Shown here in pieces: positions 35,650-45,153 of a stretch of 64,000 nt of DNA. The position numbers and the translations under genes are program-made. Source of the stretch: Alphaproteobacteria bacterium (lineage in GTDB: Bacteria; Pseudomonadota; Alphaproteobacteria; Acetobacterales; Acetobacteraceae). Numbering within the stretch: position 1 is the stretch's first letter; the number at the start of each line of letters is the position of its first letter. The notes beneath the pieces were generated by a model. That model did not search any database, was not told where the DNA came from, and saw only the letters and a program-made list of their open reading frames with translations. Where the stretch lies: contig JAFKFI010000061.1 of assembly GCA_017307285.1 (NCBI GenBank), positions 11,803 to 75,802 on the forward strand. Reading direction: 5' to 3'.

Positions 35650-36354
35650 CTAGCCGCCGCGTCCTGGCCGCAAGCGGACGATGCGAACGTCGTCCGCGCG
35701 GCTCACCGGCAGAACGACCATCACCCGGTTGGTCGGCGCCGCATCGGTCAACGTGCTGGCCCAGGCACTCGCCAGCTGCGTGGTGATGGATTCGGCTGGC
35801 TTCCGCTTCTCCTGCGGCCAGGCAGCGAGCACGCGCTTCTGATATTCGGAGCCAAGCTCGGCGGTGGCCGAATGATACAGGCCGGCCGCCTTGGTCCAAT
35901 CGCCGGTCTGACCGTGCAGCTGGTTCAGGAAGCGCGCCCCATAGGCGGCGTTGGCCGCCGGGTCGAACGCCTGGTCCAAGGAGGAGAAGGCGTCGGGGTG
36001 GTGCATCAGGTTGATCTGCATGCACCCGACATCGATCGAGCGGACGCCGCGGGCCTGGAGATCGCGCACCGCCGCCACCGCCTGCGCCTTGGTGTCGTAG
36101 AACAGGCCCTGCCCCTCGGCGTTGATCGTCCAGGGCCAGGGCGTGACGGCGCCCGTGCGAGGATCGACGCGGCCGCTCTCCACCCGGCTGATGGCCGCGA
36201 GCAGCTGTTCCGGGATGCCGCCGGCCCGCTCGGCCGCCTGAACCGCCACCCGGCACTCGGTCCAGGGCTGCGGGGCAGGTTGGCGTCGTCCTTGGGAGAA
36301 TGCCGGCCCTGTGAGGAGGAGAAGTGCGAGGCCGGCGAAAAGGGGGCGTGACAT
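35650..36354 (-). CDS. Lytic transglycosylase (SLT domain), periplasmic
   Basis: A 234-residue exported protein with a Sec signal peptide (cleavage near residue 20, AFSQ). The SLT-type domain has SRVESGR with the catalytic Glu59, then IDVGCMQINLMHHPDAF and AYGARFLNQLH, the usual goose-lysozyme-like landmarks. It cleaves peptidoglycan glycan strands to 1,6-anhydro products. A C-terminal tail of about 60 residues is not recognisable. The gene is convergent with the CoA-transferase, three bases away. Confidence 0.88.
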   Translation of the reverse strand: MSRPLFAGLALLLLTGPAFSQGRRQPAPQPWTECRVAVQAAERAGGIPEQLLAAISRVESGRVDPRTGAVTPWPWTINAEGQGLFYDTKAQAVAAVRDLQARGVRSIDVGCMQINLMHHPDAFSSLDQAFDPAANAAYGARFLNQLHGQTGDWTKAAGLYHSATAELGSEYQKRVLAAWPQEKRKPAESITTQLASAWASTLTDAAPTNRVMVVLPVSRADDVRIVRLRPGRGG

Positions 36355-36461
36355 TGCCGGCCACTCTATAGGGACAGCACCGCTCCAGAGTCATGCTTCT
36401 TGTCGGCCGAACGCGGCGGAATTTTGGCGTGCTCCGGCAATGCTGCATTGCAAAAAAATGC

Positions 36462-36490
36462 TTGCACGGGGAGGGCCATCTGACTAACTT
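36462..36490 (+). promoter_or_regulatory. Sigma-70 type promoter for the candidate small RNA
   Basis: TTGCAC (36462-36467), a 17-base spacer and TAACTT (36485-36490), with an A-tract just upstream that resembles an UP element. No protein gene follows on this strand before the terminator at 36555, so the promoter predicts a short non-coding transcript beginning near 36497. Confidence 0.65.
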
Positions 36491-36496
36491 GTGCGT

Positions 36497-36585
36497 CGCA
36501 GCAATGCGGTCCCTGACCGCGCTGTCTGCTTCTTGGACGTTTCCTCCCTAAACTTGCCGGCGCTGCAAAGCGCCGGCATTTTTTT
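36497..36585 (+). ncRNA. Candidate small RNA with anti-Shine-Dalgarno CCTCCCT linker
   Basis: Predicted about 89 nt. It has a 5' hairpin GCGGTC-cct-GACCGC (36506-36520), an apparently unpaired linker containing CCTCCCT (36543-36549), and a strong terminator. The flanking protein genes lie on the opposite strand, so this is an independent transcript. Exposed CCTCC-type motifs are used by several alphaproteobacterial trans-acting RNAs to pair with ribosome-binding sites; a similar mode here is inferred. Confidence 0.55.
36555..36585 (+). terminator. Intrinsic terminator of the candidate small RNA
   Basis: TGCCGGCGCT and AGCGCCGGCA form a perfect 10-bp stem with a GCAA tetraloop, followed by seven T residues. 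It is the strongest terminator in the window by eye. Confidence 0.92.
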
Positions 36586-36619
36586 CCGCGTGCATCCGGA
36601 CAGCGATGTTGGGACGGGT

Positions 36620-37501
36620 CTAGCGGCCGAGTAGTTCGGGTGCTTGGGAAGCCAGCGCCGCGAGCAGGATGGTGAGATCCCGCTGAACGGCGCAGAACCG
36701 GGGGATCGGCTTGATCCGCGCCTCGTCCATGTAGAGTGCGCGCGCCATCTCAATCTGCAGCACGTGCACGCCCTCGCGCGGTCGCCCGTAATGGCGCGTG
36801 ACGTAGCCGCCTGAGTAGGGGTCATTGCGGCGGACCGCGTAGCCCATCCCGCTCAGCGTGCGCTCCACCATCCTCACTATGCGCGGCCCGCAGGCGGTGC
36901 CGTGGGCGTCGCCGAGGACGAAGTCGGTTGGTCCGCCGCCATTCCGGCCGCCGCAGCCATGCGCCGGCATCGAATGGCAGTCGATCAGCAGGCAGACGCC
37001 GAATTCCCGCCGCGTTGCCTCGATCAGCTCGTCCAAGGTCCGATGATACGGCTCCCAGAAGCAGCGGACCCGGCGCTCGGCCTCGGCGAAACTCAGCTTG
37101 TGCCGGTAGATGGTCTCGCCCGACGCCACCACGCGGGCGATGGTGCCGAGCCCGGCTCCGACGCGAGGGCTGGTCGTGTTCACCCAGGGCGGCAGCTCGT
37201 CGTCGAACATCGCCGGGTCGAGCTCCCACTTCTCGCGGTTGGGGTCGCAGAAGGCGCGCGGGAAGGTAGCGGCGAGCAGCGGCATGCCATGCTCGGGCGC
37301 GGCGGCAAACAATTCGTCGACGAAGCTGTCCTCGCTGCGGCGCAGGCTGAGCGAGTCGAGCCGGGCGGCGGCGACGAACTCCGCAGGATATTCACGCCCG
37401 GAATGCGGCGAGGCGACGATCACCGGCACGGTCTGCCGCGACGGCCGCAGCACCGTGACTGGCAAGGATGGAACGGGCAGGGAAGTCACGGGCAAGTCCA
37501 T
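36620..37501 (-). CDS. N-formylglutamate amidohydrolase family protein
   Basis: A 293-residue hydrolase of the FGase/HutG-like family, which releases formate from N-formylglutamate at the end of one histidine-degradation route. VASPHSGREYP near residue 29, the acidic SLRRSEDSFVDELF, DCHSMPAHG (metal ligands) and NDPYSGGY with LQIEMARALYMDE are the conserved segments. No other hut gene is near, so its physiological substrate may differ. It is transcribed toward the small-RNA terminator. Confidence 0.87.
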   Translation of the reverse strand: MDLPVTSLPVPSLPVTVLRPSRQTVPVIVASPHSGREYPAEFVAAARLDSLSLRRSEDSFVDELFAAAPEHGMPLLAATFPRAFCDPNREKWELDPAMFDDELPPWVNTTSPRVGAGLGTIARVVASGETIYRHKLSFAEAERRVRCFWEPYHRTLDELIEATRREFGVCLLIDCHSMPAHGCGGRNGGGPTDFVLGDAHGTACGPRIVRMVERTLSGMGYAVRRNDPYSGGYVTRHYGRPREGVHVLQIEMARALYMDEARIKPIPRFCAVQRDLTILLAALASQAPELLGR

Positions 37502-37584
37502 GCCCCATTGAACTCGCCGCTGCCGCCGCTGTCATCACCCCGCTTGCGGCAAGCGAGCCCGACGGCTAATTAATCCACGCGGAT

Positions 37585-37659
37585 GGGCGCGTAGCTCAGC
37601 GGGAGAGCATCGCCTTGACATGGCGGGGGTCACAGGTTCAATCCCTGTCGCGCCCACCA
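37585..37659 (+). tRNA. tRNA-Val (GAC)
   Basis: A 75-base cloverleaf with acceptor stem GGGCGCG/CGCGCCC, the D-stem GCTC, anticodon loop TTGACAT giving anticodon GAC, T-loop TTCAATC and an encoded CCA end. GAC reads valine GUC/GUU codons. Confidence 0.95.
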
Positions 37660-37665
37660 TCCGCC

Positions 37666-38880
37666 TTACTCCCTGGGCTCGGCGCCTGACGTGCCGAGGT
37701 ACTGGTAGAGCAGCTTGTTCCACCATTCGGATTTGATGCTCTCCAGCAGCGCGACGTCGAGCGGGGCGCGCAGGTGGCTGTCGCGCGGCAGGGCGATGGC
37801 GTAGTTCTGCGGGTCGAAGGTTACGGCCAACACGCGCAGTCCGGAAAAATTCCGTCGGACAATCCAAGTGAGCAGCGGGCGGTCGTAGACCACGGCGTCC
37901 ATCTTGTTTTCTTGTACGGCGCGTAGCGCGGACTGGGGGTCGTCGAAGCTGCGATTGGCGATCCGCTCGTCGTCGAGGAAGTCGCGCGATGACGACCCGG
38001 CGACGGCTCCGACGCGGAGTGAGCGCAGATCGTCGACGTTCCGAACCAGCCCTTGCAGCCGATGCGCCGTGATCGCGGAGGTGACGCTGGCGGTGAAAAC
38101 CGCGATGACGATGATCGAAGCAATCATCCACACGACGGCGAGCAAGCGGCCCGGCAGCGATGCTGGACCTCCCTGTGCAGCGCCCGCCTGGGTCATGGCG
38201 ACCGCCGACCACCAGATTCCCGATGTCACGCCCTTCGCAGGATGTCCCGCGAAATTTTCGTTGCCGCGCCGCTCGAAAAACCAGACCAGAATACCGACCA
38301 TCAGCGCGATTCCGAGCAGCACCAGGATGGCCTGGAGAAAGTTGAAGGACAGGAAGGCGTGCAGCACGGGAATCCAGTCCGCCAGGCCTCCTCGCACGGC
38401 AACTCCGAGCCCTGTCTCATAGAAGGGCTGCGTGAAATCGACGTTCCGCGCGCGTGAGGCAGTCACGGTGATAGCGGCGACGGCAACATCGGCTGTGCCG
38501 TGCGTGACCGCTTGGAGTTGGTCCTCCACGGTCCTTACCTCGACCAGCTGATAGCGCAAATGCAACTGGTCCGCGAGGCGTCGCCAAAGGTCGATGCTGA
38601 TGCCCGACCAGGAGCCATCGTCGGCCTTCATGGCGAAGGGAGCCGCTTCCTTTGTCGCCACGACGAGTTCTCGATCCGGCAACGGCTGAGCCGGGGCAGT
38701 CGGTTGCGCTACGCCAAGCGGGCCACCTATCGCACATAGAACCGCAATCGTCAGGACTTGCAGCCACAGTCGCGGGCCACGGCTTCGGAGCGGTCGAGAG
38801 GACGGCGGCGCCGGAATGGACGGTGGCGGGACGGGCAGGTCCATAGAGCCCATTGAACGCGTCGGCGGGGCCGCTGTCAT
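37666..38880 (-). CDS. Prokaryotic ionotropic glutamate receptor-like channel (SBP_bac_3 split by pore)
   Basis: From ATG 38880 the protein has 404 residues. After a hydrophobic leader (about 38-57) comes an amino-acid-binding lobe S1 (70-165), then M1 (182-202), a pore loop near 219-234, a long helix M3 (244-271), and lobe S2 (275-380), the order of GluR0-type receptors. The pore holds WWSAVAMTQAG and not the K+ filter TVGYG of GluR0, and VFTASVTSAI aligns with the animal SYTANLAAF gating motif. It should be a ligand-gated ion channel in the inner membrane; ligand and ion are unknown. Starts at 38985, 38853 or 38844 are possible. Confidence 0.85.
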   Translation of the reverse strand: MTAAPPTRSMGSMDLPVPPPSIPAPPSSRPLRSRGPRLWLQVLTIAVLCAIGGPLGVAQPTAPAQPLPDRELVVATKEAAPFAMKADDGSWSGISIDLWRRLADQLHLRYQLVEVRTVEDQLQAVTHGTADVAVAAITVTASRARNVDFTQPFYETGLGVAVRGGLADWIPVLHAFLSFNFLQAILVLLGIALMVGILVWFFERRGNENFAGHPAKGVTSGIWWSAVAMTQAGAAQGGPASLPGRLLAVVWMIASIIVIAVFTASVTSAITAHRLQGLVRNVDDLRSLRVGAVAGSSSRDFLDDERIANRSFDDPQSALRAVQENKMDAVVYDRPLLTWIVRRNFSGLRVLAVTFDPQNYAIALPRDSHLRAPLDVALLESIKSEWWNKLLYQYLGTSGAEPRE

Positions 38881-38993
38881 GTCGGTCGCGTTCAGCAGCC
38901 CGATGAGAGAGGAACGGAAGCCCCCGCGAGCCGCGTGCCGGCACCGCTCAGGCACGAATATTCGCGACGATACGAGAGGGGGCAAGAGGAAGC

Positions 38994-39035
38994 GTCATGG
39001 CCGGCTGTCGTGCTTCAGCCGAGGCCGGCCATGAC
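38994..39035. repeat. 12-bp perfect palindrome (REP-like) after hppA
   Basis: GTCATGGCCGGC and GCCGGCCATGAC flank an 18-base loop, nine bases beyond the hppA stop. It resembles the GC-rich extragenic palindromes scattered in alphaproteobacterial genomes. There is no T-run on the hppA strand, so it is unlikely to be a simple terminator. Confidence 0.5.
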
Positions 39036-39043
39036 AGATCAGT

Positions 39044-41140
<2,097 letters not shown>

Positions 41141-41315
41141 CCGGAACTTTCCTTTACAGAAGCGGCACCGGACCACGTGTTGTCCGGCTCCGCGTGCCCG
41201 CGTGGGGCGAGGCAGAGGTTTGAACGGCGCGGGACCATGCCAGAGTCGGCATGGACAGGCAATCGAACCGGGTTCGCACCGCGCGGGGCGCATGACAGCG
41301 GGTGCAAAGATGCTA

Positions 41316-41344
41316 TTGCGACCAGTTCGCAAGTCCGCTATGTG
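41316..41344 (+). promoter_or_regulatory. Promoter with overlapping Fur-like operator for bfd-bfr
   Basis: The palindrome TTGCGA-ccagt-TCGCAA (41316-41332) resembles alphaproteobacterial Fur boxes, and its left arm doubles as a -35 box 17 bases before TATGTG (41339-41344). A repressor there would block the promoter. The layout fits iron control of the ferredoxin/bacterioferritin pair that follows. Confidence 0.55.
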
Positions 41345-41372
41345 GATGGGGAACGAAGGCGGGAACCTTCCC

Positions 41373-41573
41373 TTGTATATTTGTCTCTGCAACGCGCTGA
41401 CCGATCGCAAGGTGAAGCAGGCCGTCACGGAGGCGGGCACCCTTCGGCCCGGCGAGGTCTACGCTGCCTGCGGCTGCCGCGCGCAATGCGGCCAGTGCGT
41501 CAAGGCAGTGGTCGCCTTGGTGCGGGACCACGTGCGCAATCAGGGGGAGGCGCAGCTCCAGGGAGCCGACTGA
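41373..41573 (+). CDS. bfd: Bacterioferritin-associated (2Fe-2S) ferredoxin
   Basis: The product reads [13 protein letters not shown], then [16 protein letters not shown], giving the four cysteines of Bfd in the CxC and CxxxxC arrangement. Bfd reduces bacterioferritin to release iron. TTG 41373 is chosen as the start because it gives the usual MYICLCN N-terminus and 66 residues, and because the predicted transcript begins near 41351, downstream of ATG 41340 and 41346. Its partner bfr lies 75 bases downstream. Confidence 0.82.
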   Translation: MYICLCNALTDRKVKQAVTEAGTLRPGEVYAACGCRAQCGQCVKAVVALVRDHVRNQGEAQLQGAD

Positions 41574-41648
41574 ATCTCACGCGCAGCATTGGTCTCGACC
41601 GCCGGCGTATCGGCGGGCAGTATGTGCTGCCCGACCCGGAGGTGACAT

Positions 41649-42143
41649 ATGCTGCGAGACGCGAAGGTCATCGAGCTGCTCAATACCCAGCTCACCAACG
41701 AGTTGACTGCTATCAACCAGTATTTCCTCCATGCGCGCACGCTTGAACATTGGGGGGTGACGAAGCTCGGCAAGTTCGAGTATGGCGAGTCCATCGACGA
41801 GATGAAGCACGCCGACTGGTTGATCCAGCGCATCTTGTTCCTCGGCGGACTGCCCAACGTGCAGCGCTATGACCAAATCAGTGTCGGCGAGTCGGTGCTG
41901 GAGATCCTGCAATCGGACCAGCGGCTGGAGGAGAAGGCGCTCGGCGATCTGCGCGAGGGCATCGCCTATTGCGAGAGCGTGCGGGACTTCGTCTCGCGTG
42001 ACCTGCTCTCGCGCATCCTGGAGAGCGAGGAGGAGCACGTCGACTTCCTCGACCGCCAGTTCGATCTGATCAAGCAGATCGGCATCGAGCGGTATATTTT
42101 GCTGAATTCGGCCCCGGCGCCGGACCAGGAGGGGGCGAGCTGA
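41649..42143 (+). CDS. bfr: Bacterioferritin
   Basis: A 164-residue 24-mer iron-storage protein. Ferroxidase ligands E18, E51 and H54 and the haem-binding M52 are at exactly the family positions (NELTAINQYF, ESIDEMKH), and the second half has ESEEEHVDFLD. GGAGG lies just before ATG 41649. Together with Bfd upstream it forms a storage and release pair. The C-terminus is slightly extended by PAPDQEGAS. Confidence 0.95.
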   Translation: MLRDAKVIELLNTQLTNELTAINQYFLHARTLEHWGVTKLGKFEYGESIDEMKHADWLIQRILFLGGLPNVQRYDQISVGESVLEILQSDQRLEEKALGDLREGIAYCESVRDFVSRDLLSRILESEEEHVDFLDRQFDLIKQIGIERYILLNSAPAPDQEGAS

Positions 42144-42194
42144 GGCTTTGCCGGTGCCGATTGACGCGGGGGGCAGTTCGCCCACATCTGGCGC

Positions 42195-42509
42195 ATGAGC
42201 AAAATCGCTGACATGGATCTCGTCGAGCTGGGCCGTAAGGCGGCCGAACTTGTCCCGGGCCTCGGCACCGTCGAGCGTGTCAAGGTGACGCATCGACTCG
42301 ATTCCACGGACCGGCCGGCCTATTACTTCTCTTTCCTGATCGAGCGGAAAGGTGATCGCGAGCAGGCGGTGCAAGCCCGTATCCGTCTGGGGCAGAAGCT
42401 CCGCGATGAGCTGCTTGCCCGTGACGACGATCATTATCCTTACATAAAGATTTTGAACCGGGAGGATTGGGAGAAGCGCGAGATGTGGAAAACGAGCGAG
42501 CGTGCCTGA
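42195..42509 (+). CDS. Hypothetical protein, first gene of a possible toxin-antitoxin-like pair
   Basis: A 104-residue cytoplasmic protein rich in charged residues; KVTHRLDSTDRPAYYFSFLIERKGD suggests a small alpha/beta domain and the rest is helical. I recognise no named domain. A GTG-started frame overlaps its 3' end by eight bases and resembles the beginning of a HEPN-type protein, so the original arrangement may have been an antitoxin/HEPN pair. Confidence 0.6.
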   Translation: MSKIADMDLVELGRKAAELVPGLGTVERVKVTHRLDSTDRPAYYFSFLIERKGDREQAVQARIRLGQKLRDELLARDDDHYPYIKILNREDWEKREMWKTSERA

Positions 42510-42604
42510 TCGATCCGATCTGCTCGCCGTCGCTCGCTCTCATCTGCCAACGCAACAAATCCTTGCCCGAAGCGCAGCTTCGTCGCGATGTGTCCATCGG
42601 CTGA
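42502..42604 (+). pseudogene. Probable remnant of a HEPN-domain gene
   Basis: GTG 42502 opens a frame MPDRSDLLAVARSHL, after which continuity moves to the next frame, reading QRNKSLPEAQLRRDVSIG before a stop at 42602-42604. Helical starts like DLLxxAR followed by ..LRRAVSTAYYALFH are typical of small HEPN proteins. The similarity stops before the catalytic RxxxxxH region, so a frameshifted and truncated copy is the best reading. Alignment by eye only. Confidence 0.35.
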
Positions 42605-42675
42605 CGCCGCCCGACGAGGCGGGCTATCAGCCTTGCACCCTTCTCCCGCCTCGGCTCAGATCGCGGCGCGAGCGG

Positions 42676-42749
42676 GCGCCCGTAGCTCAATTGGTTAGAG
42701 CGGGCCGCTCATAACGGCTTGGTTGCAGGTTCGAGTCCTGCCGGGCGCA
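42676..42749 (+). tRNA. tRNA with CAU anticodon, probably tRNA-Ile2 (or elongator Met)
   Basis: Cloverleaf with acceptor GCGCCCG/CGGGCGC, D-stem GCTC, anticodon loop CTCATAA and T-loop TTCGAGT. CCA is not encoded. The variable loop TGGTT after the anticodon stem resembles bacterial tRNA-Ile2, whose C34 becomes lysidine to read AUA, more than elongator tRNA-Met, but the assignment by eye is not certain. Confidence 0.88.
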
Positions 42750-42844
42750 TTCTCGCTCATTCCGCCGGCCTCGGCCCCTTGGTTGCGGGGGGCGCAGCGC
42801 ACACCTACAACCCGTCCCCAATCCCTTTCGGAGCCCGCCCGGCG

Positions 42845-44524
42845 ATGGCCAGCTATCAGTACGTTTATGTGATGAAGGATTTGACCAAGAGCTTTCCGGG
42901 AGGCCGGGAGGTCTTCAAGGGCATTACCCTGTCCTTCCTGCCGGGCGTGAAGATCGGCGTGCTCGGGGTGAACGGCGCCGGCAAGTCCACCCTGCTCAAG
43001 ATCATGGCGGGCATCGAGAAGGAATTTGGTGGGGAGGCCTGGGCAGCCGAGGGGGTGAAGGTCGGCTATCTGTCGCAGGAGCCGCAGCTCGATGCCGGCC
43101 GCACGGTGGGCGAGAATGTCGAGCAGGCGTTCGGGCCGCTGAAGCAGGCGCTCGCCCGGTTCAACGAGATTTCCATGAAATTCGCCGAGCCGATGAGCGA
43201 CGAGGAGATGAACGCGCTGCTCGCCGAGCAGGCCGAGTTGCAGGAAAAGATCGAGGCGGAAGAAGGCTGGGAGCTCGACCGCAAGGTGGAGATCGCGCTC
43301 GATGCGCTGCGCTGCCCGCCGGCCGAGGCGAAGGTGGACACGCTCTCGGGCGGCGAGCGGCGGCGCGTGGCGCTGTGCCGGCTGCTGCTGGAAAAGCCCG
43401 ATCTGCTGCTGCTCGACGAGCCGACCAACCATCTCGACGCCGAGAGCGTCGCCTGGCTCGAACGCACGCTGCGCGAGTATCCGGGGACGGTGATGATCGT
43501 CACGCACGACCGCTACTTCCTCGACAACGTGACCAACTGGATCCTCGAGATCGAGCGCGGCCGGGGCTATCCGTTCGAGGGCAATTATTCCTCCTGGCTG
43601 GAGCAGAAGCAAAAGCGGCTGCGGCAGGAGGAGAAAGAGGAAAGCGCCAGGCAGCGGGCGCTGGCCGCCGAGCGCGAGTGGATCGCCTCCTCGCCGCGCG
43701 CGCGGCAGGCCAAGAACCAGGCGCGCATCAGCCGCTACGAGGAATTGCTGGCGAAGTCGCAGGAGCAGGCGGCGGGTGTGGCGGATATCGTCATCCCGCC
43801 GGGGCCCCGGCTTGGCGGCACGGTGATCGAGGCCAAGGATCTGCGGAAGGGCTACGGCAACCAGCTGCTGATCGACGATCTCAACTTCAAGCTGCCGCCG
43901 GGCGGCATCGTCGGCGTGATCGGGCCGAACGGCGCGGGCAAGACGACCCTGTTCCGCATGATCGTCGGTCAGGAGAAGCCCGATGCCGGCGAGCTTAGGA
44001 TCGGCGAGACGGTGGAGCTCGGTTATGTCGACCAGTCGCGCGACAGCCTTAACCCGGACAAGACCGTCTGGGAGGAGATCAGCGGCGGGACCGACGTGAT
44101 CTATCTCGGCAAGCGCGCGGTGCCGTCGCGCGCCTATGTCGGCGCTTTCAACTTCAAGGGGCCGGACCAACAGAAAAAGGTCGGCATCCTGTCGGGCGGC
44201 GAGCGCAACCGGGTGCATCTCGCGAAAATGCTGAAGGCCGAGCACAACGTGATCCTGCTCGACGAGCCGACCAACGACCTCGACGTGGACACGCTGCGGG
44301 CGCTAGAGGACGCACTCGCCGAGTTCGCCGGCTGCGCTGTCATTATCAGCCACGATCGCTGGTTTCTTGACCGACTGGCGACGCACATTCTCTCGTTCGA
44401 GGGCGACAGCCACGTCGAATGGTTCGAGGGCAATTTCCAGGCCTACGAGGAGGACAAGCGCCGCCGTTTGGGCGCTGATGCCACCGAGCCGCATCGGATC
44501 AAGTATCGGCCGCTGGCGCGCTGA
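42845..44524 (+). CDS. ettA: Energy-dependent translational throttle protein EttA (ABC-F)
   Basis: A 559-residue soluble protein with two ABC domains and no membrane part. Walker A motifs are GVNGAGKST and GPNGAGKTT, signatures [11 protein letters not shown] and [11 protein letters not shown], and Walker [12 protein letters not shown] and [11 protein letters not shown]. The arm insertion after the first Walker A and the [12 protein letters not shown] linker match EttA, which gates the ribosome's first peptide bond in response to ATP level. Start ATG 42845 gives [13 protein letters not shown]. Confidence 0.93.
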   Translation: MASYQYVYVMKDLTKSFPGGREVFKGITLSFLPGVKIGVLGVNGAGKSTLLKIMAGIEKEFGGEAWAAEGVKVGYLSQEPQLDAGRTVGENVEQAFGPLKQALARFNEISMKFAEPMSDEEMNALLAEQAELQEKIEAEEGWELDRKVEIALDALRCPPAEAKVDTLSGGERRRVALCRLLLEKPDLLLLDEPTNHLDAESVAWLERTLREYPGTVMIVTHDRYFLDNVTNWILEIERGRGYPFEGNYSSWLEQKQKRLRQEEKEESARQRALAAEREWIASSPRARQAKNQARISRYEELLAKSQEQAAGVADIVIPPGPRLGGTVIEAKDLRKGYGNQLLIDDLNFKLPPGGIVGVIGPNGAGKTTLFRMIVGQEKPDAGELRIGETVELGYVDQSRDSLNPDKTVWEEISGGTDVIYLGKRAVPSRAYVGAFNFKGPDQQKKVGILSGGERNRVHLAKMLKAEHNVILLDEPTNDLDVDTLRALEDALAEFAGCAVIISHDRWFLDRLATHILSFEGDSHVEWFEGNFQAYEEDKRRRLGADATEPHRIKYRPLAR

Positions 44525-44553
44525 GGGGCGGGCGAGCGTGCCGGACCTCCGAG

Positions 44554-45078
44554 GTGAATCCGAGCTGGCATCTGCGCACGGCGCGGCTGGCGATGAGTCC
44601 TGTCGCGGGGGCTGACCTCGCGGATTTGCAGGCGCTGAAGGCTGATCCACGGGTGTTCGCGATCATGCTTGGCGGCGTGCGGACGCCGGCGCGAACGGCC
44701 GACGAGCTCGCGGAGGACATCGCGTTCTGGGCGGCGCGTGGCTACGGGATGTGGAGCGTGCGGGACGGGTCCTCCGACGCGTTTGCGGGTGTCACCGGGT
44801 TCATGCAGCGGCCAGACGGGCGTGGTGTGGCGCTACGCTTCGCGTTTTGGCCGGAGGCGCAGGGGCGTGGGTTGGCGCGCGAGGCTGCCGGCGCGGCGCT
44901 GCGGTTCGGGCATGAGCGGGCTGGGCTCGAACGCATCGTCGCGGTGGCACGGGAAAGCAATTTTGCATCGCGCACCGTGCTGGGCGGGATCGGCATGGTG
45001 GAGGCCGACGGGTTCGTGCAGGGCGGGCACGCGATGGTGCTGTATGAGAGTGTGAGGAATGGCGACCCAAGCCGGTGA
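44554..45078 (+). CDS. GNAT family N-acetyltransferase (RimJ/RimL-like)
   Basis: A 174-residue acetyltransferase starting at GTG 44554. The order RTARL, FWAARGYGMWSVRD, VALRFAFWPEAQGRGLAREA (acetyl-CoA loop around QGRGLA) and ARESNFASRTVLGGIGM is that of the Acetyltransf_3 branch acting on protein N-termini or small amines. The acceptor is unknown. It follows ettA by 29 bases and may be read from the same transcript. Confidence 0.85.
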   Translation: MNPSWHLRTARLAMSPVAGADLADLQALKADPRVFAIMLGGVRTPARTADELAEDIAFWAARGYGMWSVRDGSSDAFAGVTGFMQRPDGRGVALRFAFWPEAQGRGLAREAAGAALRFGHERAGLERIVAVARESNFASRTVLGGIGMVEADGFVQGGHAMVLYESVRNGDPSR

Positions 45079-45153
45079 AGGGATCGGCTTTGGCTCGCTA
45101 CGATAACGATCCATCATCGATATTGCCGGCCCGTGGCGGCGTAGTTGTGAACT

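Noticed and set aside
41340..41372. ATG 41340 or 41346 as the bfd start
   Set aside because: Both lie in or before the predicted -10/start region, and the family N-terminus is reached with TTG 41373.
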